This document shows, piece after piece, positions 27,660-39,029 of a DNA stretch of 64,000 bases (positions within the stretch are counted from its first letter, which is position 1; the number at the start of each line of letters is the position of its first letter). The DNA is from Aristolochia californica (Eukaryota; Streptophyta; Magnoliopsida; Piperales; Aristolochiaceae), in NCBI GenBank assembly GCA_029961685.1, contig JARWKL010000005.1, positions 3,726,501-3,790,500 of the forward strand, in the 5' to 3' direction. Below the pieces are notes generated by a model that was given only the letters and a program-made list of their open reading frames with translations, did not search any database and was not told the origin of the DNA. The translations under genes were made by a program, and so were the position numbers.

Positions 27660-28612
27660 AATTAAGCTACCCGACCCACTCTGCCACTATCATTTTTACA
27701 AACGACGCCTTCATACTTGGGCATATCCAACCATCTAGCAGCACCATACTTCAGTGCATTTGGCAGGTCCGGAATTTCCATGAGGGCATTGATCCAAGGT
27801 TCTTCGACATCGCGCTCTTTATACTTCATAACACATTTCATTGCTTCAACGATTTGGCTAACTGCATCAATTCATTGTCTATTGTCATCAGTGGGCAATT
27901 TGCTTCTCTTTCTACGACGATGTGAATATGACCCTTTACTTCCACAAGATTGATCCGCTGTCAAATCATTTCCGCTAATGAATTGCGGTGGAGTTCCCGT
28001 AACTACGTCAACATTGTCAGGCTCATCCATCGGGATAGGAGCCGACTCATCATGGATGATTTCATCGCCCAGATCTATATGAGTTGTACTACCACTTCCT
28101 ACAGCTATTGTGTTTTCGACTGCCATAGCCAATTTGTCGTAAAGGGGGCAACCTTTGTTGTTTATACTTCTCAGCATCTTTATGCTCCTACAAGAATAAA
28201 ACATCATTTATAATGGAATAGAGTTCTTAGTAATGCGAAACAATACAAACTGTTTTACAATATATCATGATTTACTGACCTTAATGTAGTCTTGCCATAC
28301 AGAATGATATACAGTAACTCGTTGTGTGGTTCCATCCCAACCGAACCCACTAGTGTTGAGACAGCTCGTTACCATTTGATATGTTTTCTTTCATGATCTT
28401 GTTCGATTCTTAAGCTACTCAATAGTTTTTTTATTGACTGCGTCTTCATTGAATTTATTGACACATTCCGTATATACCTCGTGCTTCCAAACCCCATTGG
28501 GCAACTTGGTCCCCATATATATCTGCTCAACTAAAATATCGAGCATTTTGTTGTCTTCTTCAAAGCTCCAAAAGTCATATGGTCGACCACTTGGTTGTTT
28601 TCTTGCAGCCAT
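27660..28612 (-). pseudogene. Myb/SANT-like companion protein of a Harbinger element, decayed
   Basis: The minus-strand start (MAARKQPSGRPYDFWSFEED, then LPNGVWKHEVYTECVNKFNE) is the trihelix-like Myb_DNA-bind_3 domain encoded by PIF/Harbinger elements and their domesticated relatives. After stops, further family blocks follow: GFGWDGTTQ-like, LYDKLAMAVENTIAVGSGST, an acidic linker with SHRRRKRSKLP (27872-28207), and EEPWINALMEIPDLPNALKY with AARWLDMPKYEG near 27700-27800. In this superfamily the protein helps the transposase bind element ends. Several frame breaks; not functional as read. Confidence 0.82.
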
Positions 28613-29049
28613 TTTCAATATAAATCCGAGATTGTCCTTATGGAAAAAACTTTATCAGACAACCATTACCCGTCACGAAAACAAAAACCACAAATAAGAA
28701 AATACCATGTGGAGGATATTTATAACACCCGAATTTCCTCACCACATGGCAAAAACATTCCATAACACTTCAAAATTTTTAAACAACATTCTAAAACATT
28801 CCAAAATTAATCAACTATTCCCATTGGAGATGCACTAAACAATGCAAACACACACACACACACACATCAAGTCCAAATTCACCGAACACCCCTGGTAGAG
28901 CCCTATATGACTTCACAATCACTACGAACTGTACCTCATCAATGATGGGGGTCGGGTTTCGTTGGCTAATGGATGCCCGTGTAGGCGACTCAACCTTGTT
29001 TGAACTGGACTAAACACCGTAAACCGTAATTGAGAACCTTAAAAAAACC

Positions 29050-29350
29050 GTAGACCCTAACCCTAGACCCCATACTCCCAAAACCTCCTAAACCCTATAC
29101 CCTAAACCCTAATTCCTGAAGTTAAACAAAAAAACCTAGATCTTAAAAACCCTAAAAGCCCCAAACCCTAAACCCTAAACCCTATCACCCAATAAACCTT
29201 AACTGAAAAAAATTTGAAAAAAAAACCTAATTTCTAATTCCAGAACCTAAACCCTAACAATACCATAAATCCTTAACCCCTAAATACAGAGCACCAAACC
29301 CTAAAAGCACTAAACCCTAACCCTAAAAAAAATTTAGACCCTAAACCGTA
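29050..29350. repeat. Degenerate interstitial telomere-type repeat (CCCTAAA)n
   Basis: Many AAACCCTAAACCCTAA words mixed with variants, over about 300 bp. This is the plant telomere heptamer in decayed form. It lies just upstream (minus sense) of the Harbinger-like genes. The dispersed spacing shows an old array rather than a chromosome end. Confidence 0.8.
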
Positions 29351-31190
29351 ACACTAAATCCCACAATTATGCACAAATAACCCCAAATTAGGCACTGAAA
29401 CTAAAATTAAATCAAATACAACACTCATTTAATCAGAAAAAAAATTAGGGTTTAGTTATACCTTCTGAAATTTGGGGAAAATCGAAGCCAACGACTGAAA
29501 TCAAAACCGAATGGGAAAATCGATGCCGAATCGAAGTAGAAACTAAGAAATCGAAACCCAAATGTCAAAATCGAAGAAAACCGAAATCGAAATAGGGGAA
29601 ATCGCAGGAAATCGAAAAGTATTTTGGGAGAAAAAATAATAGCTAGAGGGAGAAGGGAGTGAGATGCCGAAAGGGAGAAAAGAGGGAGAAGAGACCGAGG
29701 GAGGCCGAGAGGGATAAGAGAGAGGGAGAAGCGAGCGGGAGGTTCAAAGGGAGAGCGAGTCCGAGATGGAGAGAAGGATACCAAAAGGATATTCGCAGTG
29801 AGAGATGGAGGCCGTAGAGAGAGAGACAGAGGGGTGCAGGAATGAAATGAGAAGAAATGAGCGAGACGGTGTGAGCCAGAGAGAGCCCCACGCATGAGTG
29901 ATGTATATAATTCTCAAAATCGGGCAGAAAACACTTTCCACCATTTACTATTGGGACATGATATCTTGAGTCATGAATGATTATATACATGACATGAATT
30001 TTGGAACTCACTAACGACCTTAATATATGAACTAATTAATTCGAACGAAGATCATGTGCCGAGTGATGATGTTGATTAACCCCCCCTAAAGTGTAACACG
30101 CCTAATCGATCACGCTCGATCACGCTCAACAGATGTGTCCAACGCGTCCTTTCGAAAGGTGCATGCATCGATGTCAGAGCCCGAATGATGAGGAAGTAAA
30201 CGAAATGGCTGACAGCGGCAAGTAATTCGCTCACTACTCACGACTCTGAATGATCGGATTGCGTTTACACGTCGGATCACGTCGACTAACACGCCAGGTT
30301 TTGAAAAAACGGGAAACCAGATAAGGGTAAAATCGACTTTTCATGTCAGTAATTCGGGTTTTTATGGAGTAGCCATGTTCCGAAGCTAGCATGGTCCCAC
30401 GGAATCCAGCATCTGACTCTCTGCGCTTGGTTCCCGAGTTTGAAGCCTAAACCCTATTTATCCACCGAAGGTGATTAAGAGGCAATTGCTTTTTCTTTGT
30501 TTACCTGTCGTTTGGTATGATTATTGTCCTTGATTTTGTCGAAACGGAGATCTAGATCTGAATTGGTTGGTACAATTTTTGTTCTTGAGTCTCTGTCACT
30601 ACCTTTACGTGAAAGAGAAGCTTTTTCTTAGCTCGATTAATTTTTTTCCCGCGTTTGTTGGTTGAAGTTCTGCTTTTTGTGGTGTATATATTAGGTTTCA
30701 TGTTGTATGTTGGAGTATCACAGAGAATTAGGTTGTTGTTTTTTTGGGTTAATTGAGTTTGACGTTCCCAGAGAGGTTTTGCGACAGGTTTGTTTAACAC
30801 TTTTGTAGAATCTCATTTGTGGTGTTTCTTGTAGATCTGTTTTTTTTTTTCTACTGTAGTTCTAGTGTGAAATCTGCTTGTGTGGTCATCAGTTGAGCCT
30901 TGTGTGAGCTTTTTGTTAGTTACTCTGTACCTTGTAGAAGTTTGAGGTCGAGACCTCCCTGAAATTAGTGATATCTCAATGCTCTTTGTTCGTTTGTATT
31001 AATTTTTTTTTTCTCAAAGTCCTTTTCAATTACTGAAAACGTGATTTCTTTCTGAGTGATAGATCTTATATTGAATTTCAAATAACATAATGTGCTATCT
31101 TTAGAAAAAAATAAAATCATAATGTGATAAGTCAGATGAAAAACAGGGTATTTATCAGCGAATTCGTGTAGGTCGGCAAGAATTTGATCA
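29351..31190 (+). other. Intergenic region and probable UXS 5' leader
   Basis: 29640-29890 is a GA-rich tract with no credible coding use. 29960-30350 holds CGATCACG-type words but nothing identifiable. Close to the UXS gene, a leader intron is plausible: a donor at about 30470 (CGAAG|GTGATT, after CCTAAACCCTATTTATCC) and an acceptor at about 31171 (GTGTAG|GTCGGC), 19 bases before the ATG. Inferred from splice-like sites only. Confidence 0.4.
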
Positions 31191-33609
31191 ATGGCAAAAG
31201 ATGCTTCAAATGGGAGTCAAACACCTCCTGCAAAGCCACCTCCATCACCATCTCCACTACGCAATTCAAAATTTTTCCAGGTACACATGCTCCCTTTAAA
31301 CCAGTTTTACACTTTCCAGTGGGGATGTTCTTTTAGGATAAATACTGCCTCGCATGAGCAGTTTTTGAAGCACCATTGACAGATTTAGGATAAAGAAATC
31401 TATAGTTATTGCAGTTTTTATTTCCTTTTAAGTTTTTTTACTGTTTGTTGCAGGCTAACATGAGGATTTTGATAAGTGGGGGAGCTGGATTTATTGGATC
31501 TCACCTAGTTGACAAACTGATGGAAAACGAGAAAAATGAGGTACTACATGATGTTATCACGATTGATAAAATTCTCAAATATTTTCCCTCATAAAATCAG
31601 ATTTTAAAGTGCCAATCAATTTGTTAATAATTGTTTCTCTACATCTAAGTCGTTGATATATCTCACTTGTCAAGCTGTTATTGCATCTCTTCAACATATG
31701 AGCTGTCTATGCTAGTTCTCATGATTAATTGTAAGGAATCGAGCAGTTGAATCCTAAAAATAAATAACTTATCTTCTTTACTAGAATGCTTAGGAAATTT
31801 ATCTCTAATATCATTGAAAAAGATTTATGTCTGTTATGTTCATCTTCTGACAGGTTATTGTTGCTGATAACTATTTCACTGGCTCAAAGGACAACCTCCG
31901 AAAGTGGATTGGTCACCCCAGATTTGAGCTTATTAGACATGGTAACACTGATATTTTTGGAACCAAACTAGTATCATCTCATGTAAAACAAAAATAATGT
32001 TTTTTCTTTTGTCATGCAGATGTGACAGAGCCACTGTTGATAGAGGTTGATCGGATATATCATTTAGCTTGTCCTGCTTCTCCAATCTTTTACAAATACA
32101 ATCCTGTGAAGGTCTCTCTCTCTCTCTCTCTCCCTCTCTCTCCCTCTCCCTCTCCCTCTCCCTCTCCCTCTCCCTCCCGGAGTTGTCTAGCTGCTTTCTT
32201 GTTGATATTAGCTTGATTGCATACTTCTTTTTATTGTTGACTTATCCTAGTCCGATTTAACAGACAATAAAGACAAATGTGATTGGGACACTGAATATGT
32301 TGGGGCTTGCTAAGCGAGTGGGAGCAAGGTTAGAATACTGGACCTAAATTTGCTGTTTGTTTTGGTCGTTTCATTTAAACATACTTATTATAATTCATAG
32401 ATTTGAATCTTGAGCAGGATTTTACTTACATCAACTTCAGAGGTTTATGGTGATCCTCTTGAGCATCCACAGAAAGAGGAGTACTGGGGAAATGTGAACC
32501 CAATTGGTATGTTTTTGCCCATTATATCAGTCAATAATCTATTAACCAATTGCTATGTAACCGATGTATAACTTCTGAATGTTCTTGCAGGAGTTCGGAG
32601 TTGCTATGATGAGGGAAAACGTGTCGCTGAGACATTGATGTTTGATTATCACAGGCAGCATGGCATAGGTATAAGTCAAGCTAACCATGTTACTGAATGG
32701 AAAAACTCTAGTGAATTACTAATTCTACTGATTTGTCTTATGGATGATCTTATGCAACAGAAATCCGCATTGCTAGGATTTTCAACACATATGGACCACG
32801 CATGAATATTGATGATGGACGAGTTGTTAGCAACTTTATTGCCCAAGCTCTGCGGTAACTTCTAGCTCGAACCTTGCATATCACATTCATCTATTTAACA
32901 GCTTTATACTTGGAAAATTTTCTCTTCTTTTTATTCTTAGCAATATCATTTTTCAGGGATGAACCCTTGACTGTTCAAGCACCAGGAACGCAGACAAGGA
33001 GCTTCTGTTATGTGTCTGACATGGTATGATATAAATTTGCTTTTCGAGCCAACACTAGGAGAGCAATTTTGCATATGACTTTAAAGGTGTATGAGTTAAT
33101 CTTCTTTTATCAAATTTAAAGGTTGACGGCCTGGTTCGACTCATGGAAGGAGATCACACTGGACCTATTAACATTGGGAACCCAGGTGAATCTGCAGTCT
33201 CCAATTGTTGCAACAGATTTATAATTTATTTTATTAGGTTTTTAATTGACTTCTTAACTTAATTGTGTTTGTTTAGGTGAATTTACAATGATGGAACTCG
33301 CAGAGACAGTGAAGGAGGTGAGTTCTGTGTTTACTTTTTTCCCTAAGAATGCAAAATTTGGAAAAAAACCAGACGGTTGAGATTTACGTAATGGTCTGAC
33401 CAGTAGATTAAACCTTCCATTTACAGCTGATCAATCCTACTGTTCCCATAAATAATGTGGAGAACACGCCTGATGATCCCAGGCAGAGGAAGCCGGATAT
33501 TACCAAGGCAAAAGAGTTACTCGGTTGGGAACCCAAGGTCAAGTTGAGGGATGGACTCCCTCTTATGGAAGAGGACTTCAGGCAGAGGCTTGGCGTTCAA
33601 AAGAAGTGA
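31191..33609 (+). CDS. UXS: UDP-glucuronate decarboxylase / UDP-xylose synthase, 345 aa, 12 coding exons
   Basis: Converts UDP-glucuronate to UDP-xylose, the xylose donor for cell-wall xylan and xyloglucan. Exons 31191-31280, 31454-31540, 31854-31941, 32020-32111, 32264-32328, 32418-32506, 32591-32668, 32761-32854, 32957-33023, 33122-33185, 33277-33317, 33427-33609; all GT-AG, phases close to 345 codons plus stop. It is an extended SDR: NAD-binding GGAGFIGSH at 39-47, [10 protein letters not shown] at about 145-154, the catalytic pair in SCYDEGKR (Tyr176, Lys180), and [21 protein letters not shown] and NIGNPGEFTM blocks. Only a short Pro/Ser-rich N-terminus precedes the fold and there is no membrane anchor, so it belongs to the short cytosolic class (Arabidopsis UXS3/5/6 type) rather than the Golgi forms. 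No breaks seen. Intron 4 begins with a pyrimidine microsatellite. Confidence 0.97.
32113..32177 (+). repeat. CT / CCCTCT microsatellite in UXS intron
   Basis: A (CT)n run passing into (TCCCTC)n, starting immediately after the exon 4 donor site. It is likely length-variable between individuals. Confidence 0.9.
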
Positions 33610-33898
33610 ACATAACTCCTCTCCAATTTTTTTAGTTGAATTATGAAAACGTGGTCTGGATGTTTCTTTTCATGAAAATAAACTTTTTTGTCGGTTCGTT
33701 TAAGGGGGTATAGATTTGTATACCGCGAAAGGGTGTCTTTCATTATTGCGTGGATATACAGATAGGCTCAGATGGATCCAATTTATATACAAACAAAATA
33801 TTTCCTTATTTTAATTGTTGGTTCATTAAGAAAAAAATGTGCACAAGGGTTGCGCGTAATTTTTCTTGGGCAGTGTAAGGATGCTGATTTCTTGTTGT

Positions 33899-34140
33899 TA
33901 TTTTTTTTGGAAAGCTGCATTCCATTATTTGACAGTAGCCAAGAGTTACAACACAGATCAAAGAAAGAGAACACCAAACACTGTTCATTTCCCAGTATAG
34001 GTGCTTTGCCCACCACCTAACCATGCTTCCAAAAAGGGGTAAGCGGAGAAACTGCCCATGAAATAGATAAGGAATTCCCCAACTAGAGCATATTACGCAT
34101 GAGGAATACAGCAGCAAAAGAGAGGAACTTTGATCAAAAG
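33899..34140 (-). mobile_element. Possible L1 3' UTR fragment
   Basis: A T run at about 33899-33910 followed on the plus strand by GGAAAGCTGCATTCCATTATTTG and AAGAGTTACAACACA. On the minus strand this reads like the common plant L1 3' UTR (TTGTAACTC.TGG ... AATG.AATG.AGCTTTCCAAAA). Only the tail is present and I could not read a target-site duplication. Confidence 0.4.
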
Positions 34141-34480
34141 AGGGCTTATATCTGAGTCACTTTGTTTGATACACCTCAATTGACGATCATTGACATTCAT
34201 CAACGAACCAGATCCAAGGAAGTTGATTATCAGTTGATTTATAGTCAAAGTCGAAGCTCCCGACAGTTAAAACATAAAGTTTTAGTTAAACAGACCGCTA
34301 ATGGTTAAAATCAGACCTTCAACTAAAACCTAGATTGATTATTGAGATTGAACTTGATCAATTGTTAAGATGAAGTCGATTGTATTGGGCCATTATCCAA
34401 ATTAAAGGAAAATGCTACTTAGGGGTCACTTAAGCGCTGAATAAACAAATGAGTTGGTACATAAGTGATATTGGTACTTA

Positions 34481-34675
34481 GGGGTGGCATTGAATCGAAT
34501 TAGTTCACGAGCGGCTTGAGCTCGGATCGGTTCGATTCGGTTTATCTAGATCTCGAACCGAGTTTAAGATCCAGATCAGGTTCGTTTTAATTAATGAGCC
34601 GAACTCGATCGAACCATGGTTCGATTCGAAAGCTCGCGAGCTAGCTCGTTAACTTAACGAGGGCCTGAGCATGAA
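34481..34675 (+). repeat. GC-rich 'CTCGA' repeat, copy 1
   Basis: Starts GGGGTGGCATTGAATCGAA and runs through CTCGGATCGGTTCGATTCGG, TTTTAATTAATGAGCCGAACTCGATCGAA and CGAAAGCTCGCGAGCTAGCTCG. It matches the reverse complement of 40645-40819. High density of TCGA/GAGCTC words; no coding potential. Likely a MITE-like family. Confidence 0.65.
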
Positions 34676-34857
34676 CTTCAATCTTCATTCTTTGGAGCCA
34701 AGGATTTGGGGAATAGGGAAAGGAGGGATTCGGAAGGAAATGTAGATGTAGACCATGGGATATGCATAACCTTAGATTCCTTCATATGCTATTATGTCTT
34801 ATTGTTATGTTCCGCTCAGGCTATTTTTTCAAATCTTTGAAAGATTTGGGCTTATCT

Positions 34858-35365
34858 AGGGAGGCTGAACAAGAGTCTAAGAGGTTGGATCGGTAGAGCA
34901 TTGATACTCTGTTCAACTCAAATTTTTCATACATAGCATGAGATCAAGATTCGTCCATTAAGTGGGATTACTAAAGCCATCAAAACTGAACTGAACAAAC
35001 TTTACTTCCTCTACAAACGTGGTCCAAATTTGTAAGTGGAGATTGAATTAGAGGACCTAAAATCACTCATAATTGTTTTTCTATAAATAGTGAGTTCCTT
35101 TTCCATTTAGGGAGCTGAACAAGAAATCTCTAGGAGAGTTGAAGAAGGTTGCAAAAGAAATCATAGAGGTTGGATTGCTAGAGCATCAAATCTGTCTTAC
35201 GTAAGTGCGAGATCAAAATTCTCATCCAAACGTAAAGTGGAGATTACTAAAGGCATCAACACTGAATAAACTTTACTTCCTCTAAAAAGGTGGTCCAAAT
35301 TTTTAAGTGGAGATTGAATTAGAGGGTCATTAGCGATAGGACCTAAAATCACTTATAATTTTTAT
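34858..35365 (+). repeat. Tandem duplication, about 255-bp unit, two copies
   Basis: Both halves run through GGGAG.CTGAACAAGA, GAGGTTGGAT.G.TAGAGCAT, GAGATCAA.ATTC, ACTTTACTTCCTCTA, GTGGTCCAAATTT.TAAGTGGAGATTGAATTAGAGG and ACCTAAAATCACT.ATAATT. Imperfect copies, no coding frame. Confidence 0.75.
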
Positions 35366-36097
35366 TTTATTTTACCATGCTATAAATTCTTGCAGTATTT
35401 CGCAAACCAACTCTCATGTCCACATTTTTGGAATTCCCAGTGGGACAAGTTTTCCCTCTCATTTCCTTTTCCACTTTTGAACAACTCATGGCTTCATTCC
35501 CAATAGTAAGGGAAAGGAAATTAAGGCCATTGACTAGAGTTCTCACCCAAACATGAGGTTTGTCAATCTAATTGCTGCAAACTCTAGTGTGAAGAAGCAA
35601 GTCACCTCTATGAAGAAAATGACATCTGTTGACAAGGAAGATGTCTACCAATCAACCCGCTTGGAAGTAACTCTAGAATGTCTCAATTGTTGCAATGCAA
35701 CATAAGTGTGGTTAAGTCACCACCAATTGGAAGCCCAGTCATTGCCCCACCTAGAGCACCATCTCAATTCCTTAGTTCTTCCTTGGTGCCAACAATGATC
35801 AAACAATTTGAAACATTGCCAAGTCCCTTTGCCAGTTTCTACCTCTAGCCCCATATCTCCGTTTGAAGTCATCTCGCCTTTGGTTAAAGTAACAACTATG
35901 ATAACTTAGCAAAAACATTGGAGGATCAAATCTTTGAATTCTAATTGGCGATAAAGGAGAGACGAACTACTTGGTAGGGGGCAAGTATCTCAAACTTACA
36001 TAAGACCCTATAGTCAATGCATTCAAGCACTCACGATGTGTATAGGGGTGGCATGGCTAATAAAAAAAGAACTTTCATAGACATGGCATATAAAAGG
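35366..36097. other. Non-genic stretch
   Basis: No exon recognised. Some phrases (GGAATTCCCAGTGGGACAAG, CATGGCTTCATTCCC) suggest the leader/gag start of an LTR element, but no polyprotein motif supports it. Confidence 0.3.
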
Positions 36098-38750
36098 TGG
36101 TATATGTCCTCTTGTTTCCTTTTGAAGCATGTAGCCCTAAGGGCATCATAGTCATTGTAAACACCTTCACACAAGTATAAATACAACCTCAAAGCATGGG
36201 CTAGAATATTCAAGCCTTTTTCCTCTTGGCTAAAATTTGTTCATACAACCCTCTCTCTTTTCCTCTTCCTTCTCTCCCTTGGTTTCTTCTCTCCTCTCTC
36301 CCAAAAAAGAGAATTCTACTCTTCTCTTCTTCCCTTGAAATCTCGTGTTATAATCTTGTCTCTAGAAATCAACATGGTATCAAAGTGGGCAAAGATTTGA
36401 CATGGAAAAGGAGAAAAAGATGGAGAAGAAAGGGAGGAAGAAGAAGAAAAAAAAAAATTTCTCGTTTTACCTTGAGTCTTTCTTTTCCAATTCTTGTTTT
36501 TCATTTGTTAGAAGATGGGCCCAAGCCCACAGGACCAAGAAAGGCCCACATATCCAAGTGTGTTGGAAGATGGGTCCAAGTACGTAAGACCAAGAAAGGC
36601 CCACACATCCAAGAGATGTGGAAGATGGGCTCAAGGCCCATAGACCAAGGAGAAGGCCCACATACCAATACAATGATGGCAGGATGGTAAATAAAGAGTC
36701 ATCTCATGGAGATGGCATTGATCTAATTAGGTTAAGTTCCAAAGGCATAATTATGATTAATCTAAAAATTAAGCTTAGGGGAAGGGTTTGGACAATAAGT
36801 CAATGACCTCTTTTCTCTCCAGTTTTCGCCCAATGGGTTTCTCTCTCTTTTTCTTCATGAGCTAAATCCATAGAGTCCTAAAAAAAAAACATCATTAGTT
36901 TTTTTACTCTCTTACCATATGTTTCCTATATAAAATTATATACCATTGGAAACAACATTGAGTCTAGTTTTCAAAACAAAAAGAATTGTTGAAATCAGAT
37001 TTGTCTGAAAAATAAATCAACATCAAAATTAGCAAAGTAGCAGAAAAGCTTCGTGTAGCAACATAATGCCTCAATTTCCTAAATGGTTTATACCAATATT
37101 ATAGAAGATTTTTATTGAGAATTATATCTCAAAAGAAAGCTATGTGATTCTACTTTCTATCACAATAAACCATTTCTCAATCTAATCTTTTTAGAGAGAG
37201 GTATCTATATTGGAAGAATCAAAGGTCATGCTAGTATTCTGTTCCATGTGGAGATCCGAATTTAAGCTGAATTTTTTGCTTCACATTTTGAGTTGTTAAT
37301 GTTGGTTGAGTTTCCTACTTGTGTTCAAAATCTAGTCAAGATTTTACAAACTTGAGTATCTTTCCTTCCTTAAAAGTTTCATTTGTTTGATCTAATACTA
37401 CATTAGTCCTTTAGAGAAGTTTATCCCATTATGAGTTTAGTTTCCGTTTTTACAAAGTCTGAAAATTTTTATTTAGAAAGTTTTGTTTCCTAATTCTAGA
37501 TTCCAAATAAATACCCTAAATCTCCCTTATTCCACAATTATCTCTTGAATATTTTCTTTGGAAATTGGTAAAGTTGTGTTACAAGGTAATTGCCTTATAT
37601 GAGAAACATATGTTTATAAAGTTTATATTATTATATTCCATCTTAAAACTTTCTTATTTGGATTTTTTAAAGTTTCCTCAATTATCGTGTTCATAGAGAA
37701 ATTATTTTTTTACCTCCCTCTTGAGTAAAGCCTAGTCACTTTTTATCCATTTATTTGTCTAAAAGCGCCTCCTTCTTGGAAGTTTGAAGAGATAAATTGT
37801 GCGCCTCCTTCCTTTTGAAGTAGGAGAACTCTATCTTTTTATCCGCACCCTTAATTCCTCAAAGCACGCCCTTCAATTTGTGTTTGTTAAAATCACTTTC
37901 AAAGCAATGCCTATAGACTTACTACCTAAGAATATAGGAGTGTGCCCAACTTCCAATTTGAGTCAAGTCCTTTATTTTTCACCTAAAAAGTGATTTATAT
38001 TTTAGTTACCCTTAAAAAGTGAGTAATCTCTGTGTTGTGCCCTAAAGCTGGGCTATTTTTTCTCTTTTGAAATTGAGCGGAATGTATTTCAGACTATGAC
38101 CAGTGTATGGAGCTATGTCATACGACTAGGAGTGGTTTTTCTTCTCTCACTATTATGTTGTACAAGTTGGGTCTTTTGGTAAAGAACAGAGAGATCCCTA
38201 ACTTAAGGGGGAGAAGTAGAAAAAAAAGTACAAAACAAAGGTAACCAACAATGAAGAATTCCACAAGTTGTGTAATCAACTTTTATGTGGCTAGAACAGT
38301 AAGGGTGAGACAAGATGAATATTACAAGCAAGATGTGAATAAGAACAAGGTGAATCAAATGAAGCCAATCAATTTTTTTTTTAAGCAAACAAGTTTCTTT
38401 ACCAAAATTATTTGCAATTGAAGTTACAAACACCAGCTTGAGGAATGACATAGAATTTTAATTATGCAAGCTAGTGTATGTCCTCTTATGTCTTTTTTCT
38501 TTTGAAGCACGTAGCCCTAAGGGCATTCTTATTATTGTAAATATCTTCACATAACTATAAATATAACCTCAAGGCATTGGATAGGGCATTCAAGTCTCTT
38601 CCACTTGGCTTAAATTCATCCATACACCTTTTTTTTTTTTTTTTCTCTTCATTCTCTCCCTTGGTTTATTCTCTCCTCTCTCCCAAGAGCTAGAATTTTT
38701 CTCTTCTCCCTTGAGATCTCATATTTATGTCTTGTCCCTAGAAATCAATA
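36098..38750 (+). mobile_element. Non-autonomous LTR retroelement (LARD-like), about 2.65 kb
   Basis: LTR pair 36098-36374 and 38475-38750, matching throughout (TATGTCCTCTT, TTTTGAAGCA.GTAGCCCTAAGGGCAT, CTATAAATA.AACCTCAA.GCAT, TTCTCTCCCTTGGTTT.TTCTC). The left LTR ends ATCAACA and is followed by TGGTATCAAAGTGGGC, a good initiator-tRNA primer site. The internal 2.1 kb has no polyprotein frame, so it depends on enzymes from elsewhere. A purine run (TTAAGGGGGAGAAG, 38197-38210) lies some 260 bp before the right LTR, so the true LTR may be longer than the part I can match, or the tract is chance. Confidence 0.72.
36511..36668 (+). repeat. 55-bp tandem repeat, about 3 copies
   Basis: GAAGATGGG starts copies at 36511, 36566 and 36621, an exact 55-bp period, each containing GACCAAG.A.AAGGCCCACA. 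Located in the internal region of the LTR element just described. Confidence 0.88.
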
Positions 38751-39029
38751 ATTTACAACACACAATAATAGGTTGATTCCCTTGGAGTTATTCTCAATTT
38801 TTGCTTGTCTTCCATAATAAGTTCACCTAAACATTTGAGATCTTTTCAACATCAATCACTTACATGTCATATGCCATAATCTATAGTTATATGAAGAACT
38901 CCATGTTAACTTTCCAATAGGCATAAGTTGTATCACTAACCATAATTAGCCTATTAGTGAATGGGTAAGAGAATTTTGTGGGGTGATTTGAGTTAGAATA
39001 TAGTGTTTGCTCTAATACCAATTGTTAAC

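Noticed and set aside
29050..29350. Chromosome end
   Set aside because: The heptamers are degenerate and scattered, and genes and transposons continue on both sides.
29452..29895. 147-codon minus-strand open frame rich in Ser, Leu, Phe and Pro
   Set aside because: It is the translation of a GA/CT low-complexity tract; overlapping frames are equally long and equally repetitive, and no domain is visible.
36226..36690. 154-codon plus-strand open frame
   Set aside because: It runs across an LTR end, the primer-binding site and a 55-bp tandem repeat, so it is chance reading through a retroelement.
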